Origin: Panicum virgatum
Taxonomy: Eukaryota; Streptophyta; Magnoliopsida; Poales; Poaceae
DNA: 64,000 nt
NCBI RefSeq assembly: GCF_016808335.1
Contig: NC_053140.1
Location: 26,344,086 to 26,408,085 of the forward strand
Direction: 5' to 3'
This document shows, piece after piece, positions 1-9,484 of the stretch (position 1 is its first letter; each line of letters begins with the position of its first letter). The notes beneath the pieces were generated by a model, which was given only the letters and a program-made list of their open reading frames with translations, was not told where the DNA came from and searched no databases. Made by a program: the position numbers and the translations under genes.

Positions 1-617
1 TTTATTGCTTTTCAGCAAAAGAAAACCAGAGCCTCTCAGAACCCTGCATAGTCTAGCTAAAGTGGGTTAAGTATACCCGTTGACGGTTAAGTCTTGCTGA
101 GTATTAGAATACTCAGCCTTGCTGTTGATACCTTTTTCAGGGATGAGTTTTGAGGACCAGATCGCTAGTTTGTCTCGGCCCTGTTCTTTGCCTCCTGGCT
201 GGTCCGTAGAGTGGGATCCGTCTTCGGCCGGCATTGAACCTGACAAGTGATACCTTGCTTGGGCTAGCTTGGTATGCTTTTGCAACGTGTTGTAGCTGAC
301 GTGTTTTATCTTCCACTGTTTAAACCCTAAACCTTGAACTTGGTTTGTATAACTGCTTTTTGAAGTTTGTACTTGTAATATTGCTTTAGAACTGGTTTGT
401 AATAACTTTTATGCCTGTGATGTAAAATTTGTGGTTGTAATACCTCTAGACTCGCCTTTGTGCGGGGTATGCTTGTTCGATCCGAGAACCGGTGGTTGTA
501 TCGGGACGTTACCTGACAGACCAAGAATTGTTCCGTTTGAAGTGCGTTTGAGCCGGTATTGCCTTATGATGATGGCCAGCGCACTTGAGCCGGGATAATT
601 CAGGTGGTTCTGCCACA
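1..617 (+). repeat. Element A 5' LTR, 3' portion only
   Basis: Identical in length to 7025-7641 and ending in ...CCACA directly before the primer-binding site. About 3.2 kb of this LTR lies upstream of the window. Minus-strand open frames at 67-285 and 327-524 recur in the other copy only because the LTR is duplicated, so they are not evidence of genes. Confidence 0.92.
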
Positions 618-619
618 GC

Positions 620-631
620 TGGTATCAGAGC
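620..631 (+). other. Primer-binding site, tRNA-iMet type
   Basis: TGGTATCAGAGC starts two bases after the LTR end. It is the standard plant initiator-methionine tRNA primer site. It fixes the + orientation of element A and the exact LTR boundary at 617. Confidence 0.93.
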
Positions 632-2134
632 TACAAGTGTACACCAGAGGTGTTGGAACCTTAAAAATCGATTTCCGTATAAAATTGGAACAACATGGTA
701 TTTCGGAAAACTACGTTGGATTCGTTAAGGGTTGTGCATAGAACGTAAAGTCCTAGGGAATTTATGGGAATTACTAGGTGGTTATTTATGTATGGTTTAT
801 GTTATCTGACTTCCAGCACTTTTTTGTTAAACCATACTCAAAAGCAACTCTTAATTCCTGTAACGACGCACCTACGTTGAGGTAAGAAGGTAAGGATCCT
901 TAGTCAGCTGAGGGAGTCTGACCTTCCCGTCGGTGATGCGAGCCGAACGCTGCCCTCAAGCAATGGCTTACTTGAGGTGCTCCCAATATACCAACTATTA
1001 GTTGACTATATTGGAAGTAAAGTGTACTCAGTCAGCTGAGGGAGTCTGACCTTCCCGTCGGCGATGCGAACCGAACGCTGCGCTCAAGCAGTGGCCTACT
1101 TGAGCTGCTGCCAATATATCGATCTCGGTCGACTATATTGGGAGTAAAGGAACTTGTGAATACGCCCCCAAGTAGCGTATATTTACGTTGACCATACGGC
1201 GGAAATTGTATGGCTGCCGCTTCTATAGTGAGCGGTAATGTTTGGGGACGCTTTCATGTGTGCTGGCATGAAAGGTTCAATGGATATATATGTGTTCTGT
1301 CAATCTTCTGCAGGTACACTAACCCCGATTCGATAAGTTAAGAACGGTTAGAATGTATCGACTAGCTATATAGGGAGAGCCGTATTTATGTATGCCACCG
1401 TGCTAACTACGTAAGCCCAACGATAGTTGGCAATTGTTTATCTTGTGAGGACGGTTAGGACGTGCATGCATATTTGGTTGATGTTTGAATTGCTTCCTAG
1501 CATTTGAAATTAGTACATGAGCTTTTTAAGGAATTTCTAGTATGAATCCTCATAGATAAGTGTTAGTGTGCTTAAACCATAAGTGGGTTAAATTTTAACT
1601 TTAGAAGCATGCTTGTTAAAATGCTTAGACTTTCTTGGATGAAAAAGATGGTTTTGAGTCATGCCTTCATCCTAAGCCCCATCTTGATGTCTAGTGATCT
1701 TTTCATTCCTTAGAATCTCAAATGATGAAACAGTACCACTTGGACTACCAGTTTGGAAGATCATGATCCTTCCTACTTGCCAAATCTCTTCATTTGCGCA
1801 TTTCTAGGCTGTTTGATGAATACTAAAGATGTTGCAAATTTTGTGACATGGGTGCTCATCAAATTTTAGCCTATTGAATCTGTGAGACTATATTTTTAGT
1901 CCAATTACTACTATGATCTCTGTTGATTAGCAGCGTAGCACAAGAACCCTGTCTATTCGATCCCCTAATATCTATCTAGAAATCTGCCTTTCTATTGTAT
2001 TTGGGAAAAACAAAATTAATTGGCCTAGTATGTGACCTGATCTATAGTTGATCATGTGGAAAGTTTTGTTCGAAAACGTGTTCTCTAGCTACTATTAAAT
2101 TTTCCCTAGTTAATGAAAGAATTACGCATTGCAG
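632..2134 (+). other. Element A untranslated leader
   Basis: A stretch of 1.5 kb with no supported coding region between the primer-binding site and the reduced gag. It contains one 128-bp tandem duplication (903-1150). The final bases, ...ACGCATTGCAG, immediately before the ATG at 2135 look like a 3' splice acceptor, so the leader may be removed as an intron in a gag mRNA. That is inference; the donor was not identified. Confidence 0.55.
903..1150 (+). repeat. 128-bp tandem duplication in element A leader
   Basis: Two head-to-tail copies begin at 903 and 1031 with GTCAGCTGAGGGAGTCTGAC. Both run through a short inverted segment (CTCAAGCA...TACTTGAG) to an ATATTGG(G)AGTAAAG end. The copies differ at roughly a tenth of sites. 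Confidence 0.85.
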
Positions 2135-2776
2135 ATGGTGCAAGGGACACACAATGCTCCTGCAGGGTTGGGAAGTGTTTGTGATAGCGGACAGCCACTA
2201 CTGTCCAACCTGGCTGAACTCGTGGCTACCTAGACTGAACTACTCCAGCAACTTGCTCAGAGACAGCAAGAGATTTATCAACTCCTACAGTAGCAACACC
2301 AGCTAGGGGATGGGTATAATGTTCCCCAACCTCTGGTTGCGGAATATCAAGAGCTCAATGAAGAAATAAAGGAGACGAGGGATGTTTACTTAGACTCCCT
2401 AACGCCACCATCGCGACCTCCGAGGAAACTTAAGGCTCGCCAAGCAAAGCGTCGGACTCTCAAGCATGACCCAAGCGACATAGACTTGACTGGGTGGGAA
2501 ATTACCTGCACGGATTTCATCCCACGCGGTGGTTCAGGCAAAATAAAACGTTGCTTCAATTGTGGGAATCCTAACCACTTCGCTCGAGACTGCTCCCAGC
2601 CTAGACAACCAAAACAGGGTCAAGATTCTATACAGAACAACAAAAATAAGGGCAAGAGACAGGCTAGTTTAGAAGGAAGGGTTGGAGGCACCCCACTTGC
2701 CGATCTTCTTGAAGGTGCACCAGATATGACGGGTATATTCTCTATTCTCAAACCATCTAGCCCATACTTTGCATAG
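2135..2776 (+). pseudogene. Reduced gag-like zinc-knuckle protein of element A
   Basis: One frame runs from the ATG at 2135 to a stop at 2774-2776 (213 codons), interrupted by TAG at 2231-2233 and 2291-2293. The N-terminal part is Gln/Leu-rich and probably helical. A basic stretch (about residues 90-110) leads to a classic retroviral-type zinc knuckle, CFNCGNPNHFARDC (C-X2-C-X4-H-X4-C), at about residues 137-150, followed by a Lys/Gln-rich tail. The large central gag domain with the W-L motif seen in other gypsy elements here is missing, so this is a shrunken nucleocapsid-like protein that could bind RNA. Both stops are TAG where CAG (Gln) would suit the surrounding Gln-rich sequence. The ATG is preceded by an acceptor-like TTGCAG. 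Confidence 0.7.
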
Positions 2777-3825
2777 CAAAGGGAAATCTCATTACCCTCC
2801 TTGCTCGTATAACTCTCCTTGAAAACTAAAAAGTGTGGCAATCAAGAATACTAGAATAACACGCAGGATCATTACTAGCATGGTTGTTGCATGGCCATTA
2901 CTTAAACATGCGCATCATGGGGCTCAATTACAATTAACATCATATGCATATGGGAAGGGTTTTGCGTTTATCACCTAACCCTCCGTCTTTCTTTCTAGCC
3001 ATGCACATTATTTAGGTTGCTATATTTTTACCTTGTCGTGGTGTCTATCACTGACCAATGGTGCCGCGATGGGACCTAGGGCCTCGTGTGTGCTGCAGCC
3101 ATACATTTGTGCCACTAGGAGCACGCTGGTATCTTGGTACGTGTAAACAATACCCTGACAATCCATTTTTCGCTACCTAAATATTGTGTTAACTTGGGGT
3201 TCTGATTCGGCCAACAAAAACCGTGAGTTTTTGGTATATCCTTCTGGGTCACTAACCAGCATTGCAATCATACATCTCGAGGATGCATCATTCTCATGGT
3301 CATTGAGCATATGCATCTCGCATCATAATGTTTAATTTAATCAACAGTTTGAGCAAGAATGTCCTTGAGCAAAAACTCACCTTGATATCTTTTCTATCTA
3401 GATTCACCACCAGATTGAGACCTTGATTCTACCAGAACTTAGGTCCTCTCTTCTTTACAAAAATACTACTCTATGTTAGTACTATAATAGTTCACCGGTC
3501 TTTTCCAGCCGACTTGGATGGTGATTGTGATCTCATGTTTTATCCACAGACTCTTGCTGCAAAGAATGAAGTCCTGGAGCCTTTAGTGTGGAAAAGCAAT
3601 TGATTAGTTCACACAAGGGCACAGTATTTCCTCTCGCTCATAATATCATACCTTGTTTCTTAAACTTTCCATAAATTCTCAATCCTTATCTACAAAGGAT
3701 CATATCATCAACATCAATATTCTCTAGTGTGACTTTGTCCTGCTGGCTTGATGATTGGTCTGCTCATTTCCCTCGAGAGTCTATCTTTCAGAATCTCGAG
3801 ACGAGATTCCTTTTAGGGGGAAGGC
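2777..3825 (+). other. Element A 3' untranslated internal region with polypurine tract
   Basis: No open frame here looks like pol or any known domain. The region ends in a purine tract (TTTTAGGGGGAAGGC, 3811-3825) directly before the TGTGACACC start of the 3' LTR, which is the expected plus-strand priming site. A few hundred bases upstream (from about 3100) the sequence is AT-rich and featureless. Confidence 0.65.
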
Positions 3826-6800
3826 TGTGACACCCTAGGTGTCTGCACAGTAGTTGTGTATCTATTGTATGCATCATATGCTTGAATTGCTTGAAAAAGG
3901 ATCTTTTTGTAAATATAAAGGTTATATGTGTAATTATGATTTTATGCAAGCTCCTGTCTGCAGTTATATTTGAATAGGTTGTGAAATTATAGCTTTTGTG
4001 GAGGGTTTTTTTGCAAAATTCAGTGCATTTATTGCATGGCAGCAAATTTTGCTTTTAAGTCTAAATTTAAAGTGAAATTGCATTGAAAAATACAAAATTC
4101 CTTGGAATTCAAAACCCTTCTATGTTTTCAAAATTAGCTCTTGAATCTTTGATCAAATAAATTTTTGCACACCATCAAAGTTGTAGATCTTGAAAAATTG
4201 AACAACTTTCATGTTGGGCACTTTCCCATTTGAGCTTTAGTTTAAAAGTTATCCTTGTTTTACATTCAGGTCCCTAGAAATTTCTGAAATTGCAAAATAG
4301 TCCATTTTCTTCCACCTCAGGCCAACTCCTCTGCTCTCTCTCACCGCCGACCGACAGCGCCGCCCTCCCGCCGCGCTGGGCCGCCCCTAGGCCACCTCCT
4401 GCTTGCCTGCTAGCTTCCACGCGTCGTGCCGAAGCTCCCCACCGCTCTACCCCTTGCGCTGGAGCCCTTAACCCCTCGCAACGCCACCCCAACGAGGTTC
4501 TGCGGCAACCACCTCGCCGCCGCCGTGGAGAGCCCAACACAGAGCCCCAGAGCCCAATCTCTTGCAAGCAGCGGCACTACAAGAACCTCCTCGACCAGTT
4601 CCTCTCGCCCTTTCGCTCGCTCCTTGCCCAGAATCCCCAGAACGTCTCCGCCGCCCGCCCGAGCTCCGGTGAACGCGACCTCACCATCGAACCACTTCCT
4701 CCGCCCTTCCCCGCCCTCAATCGACCCCACAATTAGATTTGCCTCGACCTCGCACAGCTCTCAGACCTAATCCCGCCCTCAGACCACCACCTGAACCACC
4801 CCGCCGCCATAGCCGAGCTCCGCCAGCCGCCGCTCGCCATCGACGCCCTAGCTCCGGTCCTCCTCTCGAGCTCCCAAGGGTACCTAGAGCTTTGCCTCGG
4901 TCTCCTCTAGCGTTTCCCCCACCTATTCCTCGCCGCCGGTGAGCCTAGACGTCGGATTCGGCCGGTCAAATCCCGCGCCCCTCTCTGACCTCGGCAAGGA
5001 CCTCCCTGCTAGAATTCGAGAAATGCCAGGGGGTTATTTGAATAGTCAGTGACTCAGTTGAATAGTGCTTTAGGGACTTCTTTGTGATTTCTAGCTGTAA
5101 ACTTTGAAATTCACTAGTAATTCGTAGAAAATTCGTAAATTAGCAAATCCAGTTGTTCTGGAATCCTTGTGTCAAGCTCTATCCAGTAGAATCAAAATAT
5201 GATAGATGTTTGTGGAAAGTTTTTGCTGGAAAATTAGATTTGTGTCACTAGGTATATAAATACTAGATGTATTATCTTTTTCTTAGCTATTGTTTGAAGC
5301 CATGTCTTGCAGTGAAATTTTTATGGTGATTTACTCATTTGACACTAGTATTGCTATAAACATTTCGTGGTCAGTTCTCATGTGTAGCTATTTCTTTGAC
5401 TTAATCCTTGTTTAGTAGACTTTAATTATGATAAATAGTTTATGCTGATGATAAATCATGAAAATATGTCTGAGTGATCTTTTTGAATAGTTTAGCTTGT
5501 ACATGAAGTTTGAGCCCCAGTTCCTAACTAGAAAAGGAGCTAAAAATGAATCTTTTTAATATGATATCTATTTTGTTTATTTTCTCAGAATTGTTTCTGT
5601 GTAGATAAAATCATGAAAATTTTACAGTAGCTAACTCATCCCTGTGTAGGTCTACTGTTAATTTTTGAGCTTCTGTTTTGCTATATTTTAATCTGAAGAA
5701 TTAATTCTTTTTCTAGGTGTTGTCTGAATACATGATTTATTCTGATTAGTTGGCTACAAGTTTTAGCATGAAATTTATAGGATTGCTTAGTCTGTTCATA
5801 TTATGTTTAGTGTAATTTTTTCTAAATTTATTACTGAATGTGCACTGAGTGACTAATTTATTAACAAACCATGATTTAATTGCTATAGGAAACTACTCCC
5901 ACTTGTTTCGGAAGTTAGTATAGCCTTCTTGTGCTGTTGATCATGATGCCTTGTGTAGTTAGATTTGTTGAGTTACTACTCTATAAACGATTGCCCATAT
6001 GTGTTTTAATTTTGTTTGCTTAGCTTCACCACATCGTGAGCGTGTTTTAATTTCATCTCTTGCATCACATATAGATACGTCTGCTTTATCGGACGGGACG
6101 TACGAGCTGATCCAGGAGTCTGAGGGAGGTGATCCTGAAGTCCAAGTGAACACTGCCATACTAACTGAAGCCCCGGACCAAAATTCGGAAGAGCTCAGGG
6201 CTGAAATAGTTAGCGACTACTGAGAAGGCAAGCCCCGGACATAACCTATATTTCAAATTATTATCATTTACTGTTATTACTTGCTTATGAATTTACAGTT
6301 CTTAGGTTTTGAATTGAAACCCTAGATGCATGATCCTAGGAACCTATGTACTGAACACTAGACTTTAGTTCGACTACTTGCTAAGCTTATAGGACCGGTA
6401 AAAGTCGAGTGATTGCCTGTCACTCGCGAGCTTTATAGGAACTGCTTGTTTACTTTCTGTTATCAATATAAGGATGACAGACGGGGTTGTGTTTGATATC
6501 ATGACCTTATGTGAGACCCCGTTTGTATTGATGAACTTGCTAAGGTCGTGGTGTGTGGTAGTACTGGTTAAGTTTTTGAACGTACTAACCACATGCCGAG
6601 AATATGGTAATCGGTAAGCTTAAGTACTGGATTGAACCGAGGCCGGAACATACTCCCCACCGTCTTGAACTCGTTCACATCTAGCTAATGGCGAGTACAG
6701 AGTCGTCGTACTGCTGTACTTTAGGGCGGTGGGCCTGTTCCGTGAAACGGGAATTGAAGGGAACTGTTGCGTGGGTGACTCTATTCCCATGCGTGTGTTT

Positions 6801-7641
6801 AGGTCTGCCTGGCCAGGTTAACAAACTTGATTCGAATCGTCTGCTTCCCACAGTTTGGGACTGCTTGATCTCTTTGCCACACAGAGTAATAAGAGCAACA
6901 TTATTATGATTAATCTTGATGTTTGCTTAAAGTTCTACCATGGTTGAGTAGAGTTAGATGCTTACATAGAATGGTTAATTAACTAGAATATTGAAAGCTA
7001 AAATATGACATTAAGGACCTACTCTTTATTGCTTTTCAGCAAAAGAAAACCAGAGCCTCTCAGAACCCTGCATAGTCTAGCTAAAGTGGGTTAAGTATAC
7101 CCGTTGACGGTTAAGTCTTGCTGAGTATTAGAATACTCAGCCTTGCTGTTGATACCTTTTTTAGGGATGAGTTTTGAGGACCAGATCGCTAGTTTGTCTC
7201 GGCCCTGTTCTTTGCCTCCTGGCTGGTCCGTAGAGTGGGATCTGTCTTCGGCCGGCATTGAACCTGACGAGTGATACCTTGCTTGGGCTAGCTTGGTATG
7301 CTTTTGCAACGTGTTGTAGCTGACGTGTTTTATCTTCCGCTGTTTAAACCCTAAACCTTGAACTTGGTTTGTATAACTGCTTTTTGAAGTTTGTACTTGT
7401 AATATTGCTTTAGAACTGGTTTATAATAACTTTTATGCCTGTGATGTAAAATTTGTGGTTGTAATACCTCTGGACTCGCCTTCGTGCGGGGTATGCTTGT
7501 TCGATCCGAGAACCAGTGGTTGTATCGGGACGTTACCCGACAGACCAAGAATTGTTCCGTTTGAAGTGCATTTGAGCCGGTATTGCCTTATGATGATGGC
7601 CAGCGCACTTGAGCCGGGATAATTCAGGTGGTTCTGCCACA
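3826..7641 (+). repeat. Element A 3' LTR, complete, 3816 bp
   Basis: Begins TGTGACACCC after the polypurine tract and ends ...CTGCCACA, matching the end of the 5' LTR. Internal zones: AT-rich start (3826-4289); very GC- and pyrimidine-rich leader-like zone (4290-4990); AT-rich intron-like zone (about 5010-6070); a short acidic open frame (6075-6223); then U5-like sequence to the end. Its last 45 bases and its acidic exon are shared with the solo LTR at 19626-23859, so the two are related families. Confidence 0.92.
5999..6223 (+). CDS. Short acidic open frame inside element A LTR
   Basis: The supported part begins just after CACATATAG, a plausible splice acceptor ending at 6074, and continues to TGA at 6221-6223. 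It encodes about 48 residues rich in Asp and Glu, including SDGTYEL and a Glu-rich tail. The solo LTR on the other strand (20984-21163) keeps the same acceptor, reading frame and DGTYEL core despite large DNA divergence around it. I do not recognise a function. It could be an exon of a spliced LTR-initiated transcript or a conserved RNA/DNA element that happens to be open. Confidence 0.35.
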   Translation: MCFNFVCLASPHRERVLISSLASHIDTSALSDGTYELIQESEGGDPEVQVNTAILTEAPDQNSEELRAEIVSDY

Positions 7642-9484
7642 GAAGAAAGCTTGCGAGAAGGGCATTCCTTCGGACCTGTGCGGTCTGGATATTGCTACTC
7701 GTGCTTTCCGAGCAGCCTGGCCGCTATATCCGCCAAGGACTCGTTGTCCTTTATTGGCGGCCATTCCTCCCAAAGATAGGAAAAATTGCTACTTTGGTGG
7801 CAATACTTTTGTATCTTGTAACGGCTATGTGCCGGTAACCCTTTATAATCTTTGTTTGCAAAAAGCAATGAAGTCTTTCATTTCTTCGGCGTGGTTTTTC
7901 TTCTTGCTCGCTTATTAGGGGGCTCTTCGGACCGACTCCCATTTCCTTCTGCCTCCGGCCCGCAAAGTTACCGGAGTCGTGCGGCCGGCCCCCGGCGGCT
8001 CGCTGCCTCCCTCTCGTGGGGAATCTAGGCTGGTCGCTATCAGGATTCGAACGCAAGCCTTGGTAGCCCCGACCGCACGGCGGCGTTCAGGTTAAGGTCG
8101 CGCGACTCTTCCTTTGCTACCCCTGCTTGGCATGACTCAGTGACTAGAGTGCCAATGCTTTGGGGTTTAGTTCCTCAAATTTGTGAAGTTCTCTTCATGG
8201 GGGCGCGTCAGCACATCCGTGGGTGTAGCCCCCGAGGCCTTGGAGGAGTGGAAGCACTCATCCAAGGGCTATGAGCATCATGTTTGTATGGTCGATCGGG
8301 TGACGTAGCCTCTCAGCATTCGTTTCAGCCCGCCTCGGCATTACTTTCAGCCGGCTTCAGCATTCTTTTCAGCTGGTAAGGTGGCCCTTGCCCTCTTTGG
8401 ACCAATTCAAACGTCTCATCGAGCGTGCAAGGAGGCTCGTTTGACACGTGGTATTTCACCACCAGGCGATAGCCGGTTTATTCGGGGTACGGCCTTAGCC
8501 GAGACATGTGAGGAGCCCCCGAGCCCCAGCCCGTGTGACGCCAATCAGGGGAACCCTCGTCTTATTGTTTCGACCCTCGATCTGCCCTTCCGCAAGGAGG
8601 AGGGGTGAAGCGAGCCATGCTACCCTTACCCGGGCGGCGAGCCATGAACGCTTCGGTGAGCTTTTAGCGGGTGGTTCGAGCGAACGTCCGTGCCCCGTTC
8701 AATAAGGGCCGGCTTGTGGTCCTGAGACACGTTCCATAAAGCGCTCGCAAAGGCCGCTAGGCAGGGCTCGGACCCGTTCGATTGGGTCCGAGGGCTCGAC
8801 GCTCTCCCTCGATGGGATCCCTCATGCTAGCCGCCTCTGTCTGGCCTCGAACACAACATAGGACATCTCGAACTCGCGTTCGACGCTAGCCTTTGTATGA
8901 GCATTTCCATGTTGCCCCTGACTCTATTGATCTGGGGTGGCTGTCGAACCCTCGGCGGGCCAGCCCTCGAACCCCCGATCAGTAGGGCTCGGAATGGTAG
9001 TTCCTTCATTAGTAAGGAACCCCCTCGAGGGAATATTTCATCACTGTTTCGACGCGGGGTGCGGATTTGTGGAGTCGTACGTGACATGGCCCGACGCGTG
9101 TGGAGCAGGCGCACCTTTTGAGGCGGCGTCCTCGGTCAGACGGAACGGTGCGGGCGGCCGCCGAATGACGGGACGTCTTCTATAGTGCGCATGTGCCGCT
9201 TCGGTAACCGCCCCGCTGTAGTTACTGCGCGTGTGCATGGGTTCCCGTGATTGTGGGGCCCAGCTGGCGGAGACAGCTGTATCTTGGGATGGCCGCGACG
9301 AATCTGCTCGTTGGCTGTTGTTAAAAGGAGAGCTGTAGGGGAGTCCGCTCGACTCACTTTGCATTTGCCTTCGCCCACTGCCGCAACCCGGTGTCAAAGC
9401 CCCAAAGCAGATAGGCGAGAGGAAAAAAAAAGTAGTGAGCGCACCTCACTTCCGTTCGAGCCCTCTCTCCCTTTCACCGTCGCC
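7642..9484 (+). other. Tat accessory region upstream of the antisense-type gene, inverted
   Basis: Non-coding. It is the reverse-complement equivalent of about 59071-60650 in element B: the segment around 7745-7890 (AATTGCTAC..GGTGGCAATAC and neighbours) matches 60520-60640, and GTAGCCCCCGAGG at 8225-8237 matches the internal polypurine-like motif at 60381-60393. It therefore belongs to a Tat-type element oriented opposite to the window. It is cut on the left by element A's LTR. A TATA-like TTAAAAGGAG lies near 9320, about 165 bp before the gene's ATG. Confidence 0.75.

Larger units (their letters stand above)
1..7641 (+). mobile_element. Element A: non-autonomous long-LTR retrotransposon, 5' end cut by window edge
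   Basis: A direct repeat pairs bases 1-617 with 7025-7641 without any indel. The first copy is followed at once by a primer-binding site and the second is the end of a complete 3816-bp LTR. The internal region (618-3825, about 3.2 kb) holds only a reduced gag with a zinc knuckle and no protease, reverse transcriptase or integrase. If the 5' LTR is the same size, the element is about 10.8 kb, with LTRs making up about 70% of it. The pair differs at 10 of 617 sites, all transitions. This structure resembles large non-autonomous gypsy derivatives (LARD-like). The partner family that would mobilise it is not in the window. Confidence 0.9.

Noticed and set aside
4290..4942. Overlapping open frames on both strands in a GC-rich block, as if coding.
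   Set aside because: They lie in the leader-like zone of an LTR, are open in several frames at once, are Pro/Arg/Ser-rich by composition and match no domain.
8019..8105. tRNA-like sequence on the minus strand with TTCGAATCC.
   Set aside because: The surrounding arms do not pair into a cloverleaf. Only the B-box-like string is present.
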